From: Ceratobasidium sp. AG-K
Taxonomy: Eukaryota > Basidiomycota > Agaricomycetes > Cantharellales > Ceratobasidiaceae
DNA: 64,000 nt
Direction of reading: 5' to 3'
Assembly (NCBI GenBank): GCA_037039685.1
Contig: JAWNGF010000001.1
Coordinates: forward strand, 62,001-126,000
Below, in pieces: positions 54,641-64,000 of the stretch. The notes below the pieces were generated by a model. It had not been told where the DNA came from, did not search any database, and was given only the letters and a program-made list of their open reading frames with translations. The translations under genes and the position numbers were made by a program. Numbering within the stretch: position 1 is the first letter of the stretch; the number at the start of each line of letters is the position of its first letter.

Positions 54641-56388
54641 TTACTTGTCACCATCCTCCTCAAAATTGGCCCCGTAGAACGACCAGATTAGAGGCGCGTC
54701 CAGATCTTCCTTGCCGTCATCTCCTACGGTTAACTTGGCATCCGGACCCATGACTATCGCATAGTGTCGAAGTCCAAGGGAGACTTTGATGGCGGGATCG
54801 CCTGGAGTGTACGAGTGCAGCTCAGGTTTAGGCTGGTTGATGAGTGCAAGAATGTTCTTGGCTACGATTTCGCCCTAGTATTAGGTCACATCAATTTGTA
54901 TGCATCTGTATGGTTCGAATAATTATACATGCCTGATAATAGGCAGTATGCCCGGCCTTTATAGCACCAAATGCATCTGCCGAGTCCCCAATCGCGAATA
55001 TATGCGGTACAGTCGTCCCGTCGCCACCACCATTTGAATCTCCACTCTGTGTTACCAGCTTATTGGTAGGTCCTGGCAAAGAAACCTGCAAAGAGCGGAG
55101 AACTTTGACCAGTCTGCTCGACGAATCGACAGCCTCGGGGGCAAACTCCCGCATAATCGCAGTATTGGGAGATTGGCCCGTGCATAAGAGCTACACTACA
55201 GCTAGATCATACTCACGTTTCGGATCGACTCACACTCACCACTAGGTCCGCCGCGATGGCTCGCCCGTTCTCAGTCTTGACGACCCTTTCCCCACACTCG
55301 TTATACTCCGCATTTTCGGGCAGAGTAGTCTTGAGATCCAACCTCTGGCCGAGGATGACATTTATCCCTAAGTTATGCATCGTTGCATTGACTACATGCA
55401 GCCCTTCGTGTTGGTACCTGTTCCAACGCAACACAGGAAAGTACTTACTTTCATCGTGCATCTTCCTCGGGAATTTGGGTAGTAGCTGGGTTCGCGAGTG
55501 TAAGAGAGATACGTTCTTCTCGGGGTATACATCCTTCAAATCGGTCGCAAATTCTACCGACCGCCCTTGAGCATTTTCCTAGACGCACAAAATCGAGTAC
55601 CTACGGATGCCCAGAGCGCCACCTCCGACGACCAAGACACTCCTTACATCTCTCAAACGTCCTTGAGCTTTCTTTAACCACGCGATCCCGCTCGCCTTAC
55701 TCCCGACCCCGTCGGGCAACTCAAGCTTTTGTAGGTCAAGATTCACACTCGCCTCGTGCTTCTCGTCGAAGACATTCTTTGCACCCCAGAAATCGATCGG
55801 AGCGGGAAGACGTGCGCCGAGAGCGTAGATAAGGTAATCGAACTCGATCGTTTGATTTGTACTGGCTTCGGTACTGGTATAGGTCGCGGGCGTATACGTG
55901 ACCCGGTTTCGCTCGAGGCGTGTGGCACTTCCGTGAATTACTCGGTGGGGAGATGAAGGCGAGGAAGGAACGTCGGGATGTGTGAAGAGGCCGTTGTAGG
56001 GAACAACTACGCGTTAAGGTAAGATCGATTACCCCCGAGCTCATCAGTCGTCTTACAAGCTTTGACCTCATGGTTTGGGAGTACTGAGAACCGAGGGAGC
56101 GCATACAAGTCTGTAATTAAGATCGGGTTATAGCACGGAAATGGACCGCGTATAAACAATGCTCACGGTTGGCGTGACTATCTGATAGTCAGAACTTGAA
56201 TCGCCGATACCGGATCGCACATCGAACTCACCTATTACGCTCGAGCACTACGATGCGATAGCCTTCTGGAATGTCCCTAGCAAGAAGCCTCGCCGCCGAT
56301 GCACCTATCTCGAGTCGGCCTCGACGAACGCATTCCGCCTTGATTACTCACCTCCGTAGGAGCCGCCGAGTACGAGGACAGTCTTCAT
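54641..56388 (-). CDS. AIF2/AMID-like FAD-dependent NAD(P)H oxidoreductase
   Basis: Read from ATG 56388 (MKTVLVLGGSYGG), the first strand-turn holds the FAD-binding G-G-S-Y-G-G. An internal RSVLVVGGGALG at about 55620 is the second Rossmann (NAD(P)H) motif. Further blocks are VYPEKNVSLLHSRTQLLP, ENGRAIAADLVV and the C-terminal FAD block IFAIGDSADAFGAIKAGHTA, and the end is NFEEDGDK at 54641. This is the order in apoptosis-inducing factor 2 / AMID-type flavoproteins, which oxidise NAD(P)H and can pass electrons to quinones. I see no clear mitochondrial presequence. About seven introns. Function beyond the enzyme class is by family inference. Confidence 0.82.
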
Positions 56389-57295
56389 TGAGGCGACCAA
56401 AGGTGTAAGCATAGCAAACCCCAGTGCAAGAGAGAATCGCATCAATCAGGACTTCTCAGCCGAGCTCTGAGTTCAAAGCGGTGGTGGAAGAAAGAACACA
56501 AGCCGCGCCTTATATCGTGAGCAAAATGCGGGCAAAATCGTCTGATCTCGCTATCTGATAACAGTCATCTGCCGGAGATTTGCAAATGTGCCGGTAGCCG
56601 GATTGACTTGCCCTCGGTCCGGAGACGTAATAATAGTATGCGTAGATACAGCCTGTGAGACAAAGGACGGATCGAGCCCAAAGAATGCGCAGAATAGAAT
56701 GAACTGATGGCATCACAGGGGCATAATCGGCTGATGTGTTGATATGAAACCACGGGCTACTGTAATACCCCAACGTCGTACAAGAGCGAACCGACGGGAA
56801 TTGCAGCAGCAAGGACATAGAATTAAGTGAATTGTATTATCGAGTATGGCTGGTACAGTCGTGTGTCACCGAAGAGGTCCGGGGCGAGTTAGTCAGCGCG
56901 GAGGGCTTTGCGTCAGCGGTAGCAGCTTTCAGTCAGCGCAGGACTCGAGTCGTCAGATGAGGATGGAAACACAGCATACGAGGGAGTAATGGCGAGTATA
57001 TCGGTTCGTCAATGCTCGATTCAACAGTTCTTATATACCCCGGTTCCAGTTGGCAAGGCATTCGGGCAAAAGAGGCCTGACCCCGCACTGCCACGGACCA
57101 CTAGTGAAACGAGATGTCATTGACCAAGCAGATGTATGTTTTCAGCACTATGGGCAGGAAAGAGTTATCTACTACTGTTACCCAGCAAGGGGGCGAGTGT
57201 GGTGGGGGGAATGACGCTGCCTGGTGACAGGGGATCCACGTGACAAATTGCCCCTGCACGGAAAACAAGCAGCTTCCTTCGACATCCGCCACCAC
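56389..57295. other. Intergenic region between divergent genes
   Basis: Contains the promoters of the AIF2-like gene (minus) and the Topors-like gene (plus). A minus-strand frame at 56510-56818 with hydrophobic stretches has no domain or splice support. Confidence 0.4.
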
Positions 57296-60200
57296 ATGTC
57301 CAACTCAACGCTCTCTGACAGCGACTCGACTGCCCGTAAACCAACAAACGATAATGTTGCCCTCGACGTACTGAAAGCCGAAGCCAGAGATCGACTCGCA
57401 GAGGAAACAAATGTCGACCAAGATGCGGCAATGGACCTGGACGAGTCGGACGAAAATCACTGTATTATTTGTTTGCAGCCCGTAGTCGACCGCACTGTGC
57501 TTATTAACTGCGCCCACGACCGAATGTGCTTCGACTGCATTAAAAAATGGTCTGGTGGGTAGCATTTCGCGCTTACGTCGGTCAAACCTAACCTGCTCGG
57601 TTCTGCTCATTGACTCGTGTTGCTGCAGAACAATCCCGCCGATGTCCTCTTTGCAACACGCCGATTGGCTCGCACCTTATCCATAGTATCCGTTCGCAGT
57701 TCGACTACCAAAAACATTATCTCGAGCCACTGCGAACCTCCCCTCCACGGACCAACATCGTTCTCGAAGCACGAGCCGCCCACCGCGCCCGCACTAGAAG
57801 GGGTAAGCGACCCTGTTATCTTAATTAACTCAATTAGTGACAACTGTTGCCATCCATTACCACCCTCAGCGTCCTCGATAGCCGAGGAACGTGACTCGCT
57901 CGACCGAGCAATCGAAAAACGGCGGTGGGTTTATAGGCACGGACTGTTCGCAAAGGTACGTACGTAAATCTCAATTGCTTTGACAACTATTGATCTTCTT
58001 CATTACCCCCCTCGTTTTGCAAATTGGTCGATCTCACGATCATCTTCGTCGCTGGACACCATAATGAATGACTGCGTTCCACCGGTATCCTACGGGCAGC
58101 ACATCGCATCCAATGCACACACTCGATTTCGACCCAGCCCAACCCCGCAACAAATTGCGAATTCTCCAGAACTGCAGAGTCGGTGCCAAATGTTTGTTCG
58201 GCGCGAACTGAGGATATGGCCCAACGTTGATGTAGAGGCAAGTTCCCTCCGGGGCCTATTTCATTATCACGAATTACAATGGGTTGCAACCGGGAAAATA
58301 CTTACTTACATCTTGGTCTTGATTACAGTTCCTGACGAGCTTTATTCTATCACTTGCCAAGTCCATCGATATTCGCACAGAGGCCGCCGTCAAACTCATT
58401 TCCGAGTTTCTCGATGTCGGCGCAAGGAGGTCTCCGTCAGGTGGAACAACAGCCGAGCATTTTGTTCACGGTCCGTACCCTCCATTCCATCGTCGCATCG
58501 CAACTAACCATCCCTGGCGGCTCGGCACAGAATTCTACTCGTACCTCCGCTCGCCGTTTCGCGAACTGCCGGCGTACGATGCAGTGGTCCAGGTTGGTCA
58601 ACGGCTGGACGTGGCGTTTTCCATGTCGCTCCCATTAACTTTTTCAATTTTTGTCATGCCTACAGTACGATACCCCAGACGACGTCGAAGCTGCCCCATC
58701 GCTCAGACCCCTCTATCCGCTTGACGACGAACCCCAATCCTCTAGGCGACAACCTTCCTCGTACGAGCGCCGAGCCCGACGAGAGACAAGCGACCCGCTC
58801 GAGGCCTCGCCGAGAGATGGGAAGGGTGAAGACTCGGAGATGGACATAGATGAGGGCTGGGCAGAACCTCCGCCGTCGAGGTTCAAGGGGAAGGGGAAGG
58901 AGAGGGCACGAGGTGAAGATTGGAGGGGTAGTGGGTCAAAGGGGTCGCGGAGAGAATTGGATGAACGGAGGTACGGGAGGGATGCTAGCCGCGAGCGGAG
59001 GGCTTACGACAGGGTGCGTGGTCGCGATACGGAAGAGGGTCGCAGGAGGCAGAGAGATGGAAACGACCAAAAGCGAGACCACAGGGACCATGACTATGAG
59101 CGGGACAGGAAGAGGGGTGACGAGAGGGATAGAGGGACGGCTTCTGGCCCGCGCTCAAACGGGGTCGAGGGTACGATCAGCGATATACGGGCCGCTCGGA
59201 CAAAAAGAGCCACGATGGCAAGACTTACCGACGCTCGAGGTCACGTAGCTCAGACGCTGGGTTCAAAAGCAAGCGCTACCGCTCCAGGAGCGATTCTCGG
59301 GAAGCAGACCGGCACCAAAAGCGACCTGTGGGATGGGACAACTACTTTGAACAGGCCCGTTACTCGTCAGCCGCTCGTCGAGACCATTCGCCTCGCCCAT
59401 CACGCAGCCAGTCCGCTCATCGCCAGGACTCAGCTCCACCCTCGCACGTGTCGGACGGAGAGGAGCAACCGCCGAGTGCGGGCAAACCCTCCGAAACGGA
59501 ACCCATTACTGCCCTGTTATCCGAAACCACAGCCCACCCAGGTCTTAGCTCCGTGACTAGCCCCAAATCGCCTTCAGCTCCCGGTGCCGGCTCTGTATCG
59601 ACCTCTGATGTCACCACTACTGGAAGCCGTAAGCGTGCTCCTAGGCTAACCCCTCTCGCCTCGATTCGTCTTCATTTGCAAGGACCTAATCGTTCTTCGG
59701 ATATGCGCCAGCCGGATGGCAAACGCACAGATAACCCCACAACAATCAATCAAGAGGTTACTCGGACCACAAGCCAACCCAACGACGAGAATTCCCCGAC
59801 TGCAACGAACGAGCTCGCGGTCGCAACCACCTTGTTACCTGCCGCAGTCGAACAATCATCGTCAGCACCCGGCATTCACGTCAACCCGGACGCGTCAGGC
59901 AAAACTCCCACTCCAACTGTTTCATTCTCGATCCTTGGAGCCGCGGCGCGCCCACGAGTCCAGCCTCAGCTTACGACTTCCACCGCCTCTGACTCGGCAC
60001 AACGTGTATCTCCTACTTCTGCACATGGCTCCACCCTGGGGCGCACCCGCCTACTCGAACGCCTTGAGGCCGCGCGATCCATGCAAAATACAGATGTCGG
60101 CGCTTCTCATCTCCCTACGAACACTTCCCATGTACCGACCCCACCCGAAGAGACCGAAACCTTCGTCTCAGAACCCGTCACACGACGCATAGCCCAGAGC

Positions 60201-60392
60201 GCCACAAACAAAGTCAGCAACGACGCGATTGGTTCAAGTCAGGTCGGGTTCGCAGAGGCTGATCCGGCGGATTATGACGCCTCGCCGGCGGCTCGATTTG
60301 ATCTGGAGCGCAAGCTCAAGTTGAGGGCAAGGCTTGCGGCGCGTAAGCGCGATATTAACGCTGTGATGGAGGCGAACGCATCCCCGCGTTGA
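57296..60392 (+). CDS. Topors-like RING E3 ligase with long RS-rich tail
   Basis: From ATG 57296 (MSNSTLSDSDSTA), a C3HC4 RING is split by an intron: CIICLQPVVDRTVLINC-AH-DRMCFDCIKKW, then RRCPLCNTPIG. The exon after SIRSQFDYQKHYLEPL is followed by EERDSLDRAIEKRRWVYRHG and an FVHELYSYLRSPF-type exon, a layout seen in fungal relatives of TOPORS, which act as ubiquitin/SUMO ligases in the nucleus. The rest (58.66-60.39 kb) is disordered, rich in Arg, Ser, Asp and Pro with RS-like stretches (YRSRSDSRE). Between 59100 and 59210 the coding frame must change; a 53-nt intron or a frameshift would do it. Exons near 57.6-58.6 kb are small and their borders approximate. Confidence 0.7.
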
Positions 60393-61122
60393 ACCTGCCT
60401 TTTCTGGTTGGTAGACCTTTGTTGATCGAGCGTCGTGACGTGAGGCCTAGTTGGCTCTCAAAATTGGATTTCCTTATATTGATAGCTGAAACACGTGTAG
60501 CACATGATCTATAATCGATAGAGTTGCGCGGTATAGCCTATAGGCCTGGAGTTGCGGGCACATTCGTAAGAGGCAATCCGGGTCGCATCTTGACCGGCCA
60601 CATATGATTGCCATCAGTAATTTAATCCGGCAGGCAAAGTTTTGCACTGAAATCAACTGGCGAAGCACTCGCCGAAAAAGGCAATGCTCATCACAAGGGT
60701 ATCGAGTGTTGGGACTCAAGTTGCTATATCAGCTTGCAGATCCAAGTAACCAAAGTTATTATAGTATTCAATGCATCGCCATCGAGTTATTCAGACAGGG
60801 GCGGGGATACAGTCAAGTATACTAAGCATAAGAAGAAGCATAACGAAACTATAAGCAAGATGTACCAGTAAGGTAGTAAACCGGGGACGTAGTGAGCGTA
60901 GATCAAAGTCGTGGTCAAACAACAGCAGTATAGGGGAATAAGATAAAACGGGCACAGCGAACGAAAAAACACATGTACATCCAAAGTTGAAACACGAAAT
61001 AAAAGGAGCATATATAATAAAGGAGTGTTGGTTTTACCATGAATTCAAAGTCATATTCCCGTGTCGAGTGTCGTGTAAAGATTTGCATATTGAGCTCATA
61101 AGGCTATTGGTTGTATAATAGT
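60393..61122. other. Intergenic region
   Basis: Spacer between convergent genes, AT-rich toward the right. No feature supported. Confidence 0.45.
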
Positions 61123-62764
61123 TCAGTCTTGACTGGTACCAGACGACTCTCGGCTGTGCGTGCGGCCACGCGACGTTCGCGGGCGGGGCGATTCGGATGA
61201 TTGTTCGGGCAACCTAGGCGACTGGGGTTGAGGTTCGGTGTGGCGTGTACGCATGCTCGGGTCCGAGTGAGTTCGCTCTGGACTTGTCAAGGCGTCCTCT
61301 CGGGCGTCAGGGTTGGCTGTCGGGTGGATACCATGAAGCTCGAGCCCTAGACCGCGAGGCGGCGCATGCGACGTGGCAAGCGGGGGGTCTGACCTGGCCC
61401 TTCCTCGACTCAGCCCACTGATGAGAGATGGGAGTCCACTGCTGGGCGGGAGAGGGCGCATGTACCGAGGGTTCGTGTGCGGATGGTTCCAAAGCGGAGT
61501 GGGCTCGAGTGGTTGTGGCGGAGGTAGGCCAGTTGGCAAGAGCGAGGGTCGACGTGCTAACCCAGTACCCAGAGGCGCGACGGGACTCAGCGATGGTCGG
61601 GACGCGGCTGGTTCGTCGCCCGACTGCTCGTTCTCGGTCCAGATAGGGGGCAGTGTATCGCCCCGGAGGGTCGATCCACTAGGCTCAGGAGAACGGACCC
61701 GTGGGGGACTGTAGGGTTCGTAGCGGGCCACAGGAGAGCGAGTATACTCTGGTTCGGCAGCAGTGTAGGCTTGGGCGTAACCGTCACTCGAGTATTCATA
61801 GCGACCGCTTGTAGTGGGGGCAACATAGCTCAAACTCGAAGTACCACGGCGATGATGCCCCAGCCGTTGAGATCGGCGAAGGACCGGGGATAACTCGGCA
61901 TGCGCTAGCTCTCCGTACGTGTATGGATGAGGAGAGGTGTAGGGACGGGCCGGGTGTTCGTAGTACGAGGTGCTGTAGTTGAATACACGGTAGGGACCCT
62001 GCTGTGGCGCCAATGCCTGTCGGGATCCTCCCGCGGTGGCGCCCGCCTGTTGTTGCGCTTTAGACTTCTGTCGCTGGTTCTATATGATAATGTTAATATA
62101 ACCATCCCCATCGTCGCCTCGACTACTGAAACTCACTTGAAACCAAACCTGCGAACGAGATTGTATCAGCATAATGAGTCCAGACGATGAGAGGTGAGGC
62201 TGACCTGAACGCGACGTGCGCTGAGCCCGATTTCCCGTCCGCATTGCTCTCTCTGCTCCGTGGTCGGAAAACGTGTCTAAGCCACATATTAGCTGACATC
62301 ATGGAGCATATACCCGGACAACCGCTTACCTCGGAGAGTAACCGATGCAGAGCAGTAAGCTGATCTGGCGTCATCAGCGTGCGTGTGCGCTTCTTGGGAG
62401 CAGGCATGATGGGTTGGTCGACATTGGCGCTGCCTTCTGACCCACTCTCCGAAGCCTGTACATCCACTCCATCCTCCTCTGGGTCTTCACTTCGCACCCG
62501 TTTGACTCCTCGTTCGTTTCCAGAGGCGCGCATTGATTCGGGCGGCGTCGCGCTATGTGGAGGACTGGGGGAAATCGGGGGGTAGCTGGATATATGGGTG
62601 ATAAACTGAGAGGATCGAGGAGTATAATGAGATACGAGTGTACTGAAACTATGAGGCGGAATCGGGCGCCCGACGTGTATCATTGAGGAATTGGATTGTC
62701 GATGTCGAGGTCGAGGAGATGAGGAAGGACTGGATTGAGGGGGTTCAGAGGAACGATCCGACAT
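61123..62764 (-). CDS. Homeodomain transcription factor
   Basis: Start ATG 62764 (MSDRSSEPPQSS). The homeodomain is spread over several exons: KKRTRTLMTPDQLTALHRLL, TRFPTTEQREQCGREIGLSA, RRVQ, VWFQ and NQRQKSK, giving a 60-residue three-helix unit with the recognition helix WFQNQRQK. The N-terminal 145 residues are Ser/Pro-rich with an acidic patch. The C-terminal 310 residues (62013-61123) are disordered and rich in Pro, Ser, Arg and Tyr. This layout is typical of non-TALE fungal homeobox regulators; the target genes cannot be told from sequence. No disruption seen. Confidence 0.82.
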
Positions 62765-64000
62765 AAGGAGTCTAATAAGGACCGGCTATTAAGCAAAGTG
62801 GTAGGAGCAGATTACGTTGGCAGTATACGAGGGAACGTGGTAATGGCCAAATTCAATTCCGGAGTTGATCAAAGTCGAGACAGAAGCACAAGATGCGCGG
62901 GAAACTCGTTTGATAATAGCGTATAGCTTTTTCTGTCGAGTAAACCACGCAGATCCTGCTGCGAAATTAGGATTATATGGAGGCTGTAGGCAGTGTGACC
63001 ATAACAAGGCGAGAGGGGCTAGCACATTAAAACAAATCAGACTGAGGCGTTAGATCTCGCGTCACCAACCGTGCCTGTGAGATTGGCGGTTGAGCAGCTG
63101 GAACGGCGGGGGACACAGGACGTGTTGTTGCAACGAGCAGCCGATTTTCATGTCTGTCTGACAGCAGGTTGACCAGAACCCCTAGTGACGAAAACGAATC
63201 ATGGCTGCGTCTCCACTCGGCCCAATTTGGACGCTTATACACAGCCCACCAAACTTGTAGGGAAAATCAAACATTTACTATGATCTGATCAGTGGGTATG
63301 TCTCAATACTGATCATAATACAGGTATCATTGGCAACCTCCGTGACGGCAGGTGGCGACGGGAGTTATGCTCAGGAATGAGGTTATCTACGGTTGACAGG
63401 CTGGCCACGAGAGTAGCATGGTTGTCGCGAGAGGAACAATGACTGTTACAACCGCCGGGCTTCGTTGGGGACCAGGGAAAATTAATTACCCCCGGACAAA
63501 TCGAGGCCGACGGCCGTTTGTTATTTCATACAAACTCTGATTGTCAATTGATCACAGCGACATCATTGTTGCTCGAATAAGATTTGGTTCACAGATGTCA
63601 AGGCTCCGACAGCTGGCTGAAACTCGGGGGACTCGTATATATCGAAACAATGTTGTGGTGTCGACAGCTTCAGCGAAGCCCGTGTGGAAGTACAGCAGCA
63701 TAAAATTTGGAGACCAGCTGAATACATATTGATCTTCCCACGAGAAATAAAGCACCGCTCATGGAAATCATTAACTACCAGGTTAATTCGAGCCCTGAGG
63801 CGGATTACCTAGGCGACGTCGGTGCCGTATCCCTCCGATCACGCCCGTTCCCGACTAACGCGAGTCTAAGAGGAATAAATGTCATGTCTAGAAGGCTCAG
63901 TGAAAGTGAGGTCAGTGCACAGCCGTCGCAAGGGAAGAAACGCCACCATGACAACCTTGTTCTTCTTCTCACGTGGTGTCGATTCTGGGTCTGCATTGCT
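62765..64000. other. Window end; no supported gene
   Basis: Short frames only (for example 63541-63732 and 63552-63755 on opposite strands). No domain, repeat or RNA gene recognised. The first part probably contains the homeodomain gene's promoter. Confidence 0.4.

Overview
The window looks like a chromosome-end region of a filamentous basidiomycete. Introns are many and short (about 46-80 nt) with GT-AG borders. A short CCCTAA-type telomere tract lies inside the window, a chromodomain Ty3/gypsy element is present, and the housekeeping genes at the right are fungal. An agaricomycete such as Rhizoctonia/Ceratobasidium would fit, but that is inference. I made all gene models by hand from splice signals. 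Where I summed exon lengths (the genes at 2001, 3602-8327, 9587, 18064, 22964-25896, 26106, 32105 and 45356) the reading frame closes exactly.

Left block, 1-15.9 kb. A head-to-head pair of related genes (1-1829 minus, cut by the window edge; 2001-3441 plus) encodes an N-terminal Cys-rich zinc finger followed by a caspase/CHAT-like segment. Next is a 1,495-residue protein with an Ulp1-type (C48) cysteine protease domain (3602-8327 minus). Divergent to it is a 758-residue protein with a ParB/sulfiredoxin-like DGQHR box (9587-12311 plus). A roughly 163-bp satellite array (13.2-15.3 kb) then leads to an interstitial telomere tract at 15936-15963.

Middle block, 16-33 kb. This holds a TET/JBP-like 2-oxoglutarate dioxygenase (18064-20061), a RING protein and a divergent zinc-finger/coiled-coil partner, and a 737-residue fusion of a degenerate sirtuin with the same finger plus caspase-like module (22964-25896). 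It also holds a small exon-repeat protein, a third finger/caspase-like gene, and a divergent pair of diverged paralogues (29249-31810 and 32105-33024). Nearly all these accessory genes are in head-to-head pairs. Their domains (TET, SIR2-like, RING, Ulp1, ParB-like, caspase-like) suggest chromatin, ubiquitin/SUMO or conflict functions; how they work together is unproven.

Repeat block, 33-49.5 kb. A minisatellite with GCGCAA hairpins was invaded by a nearly intact gypsy chromovirus (34813-42047, minus strand; 456-bp LTRs, CACAG target duplication) with a -1 frameshift site and a third 3' ORF. Two related MITEs, segmental duplications, a chitin-synthase 5' fragment and a gene with a possible PD-(D/E)xK core follow.

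Core block, 49.9-64 kb. Conserved single genes: CHO2 phosphatidylethanolamine N-methyltransferase, an AIF2-like FAD oxidoreductase, a Topors-like RING protein and a homeodomain transcription factor. The last 1.2 kb has nothing I can name.
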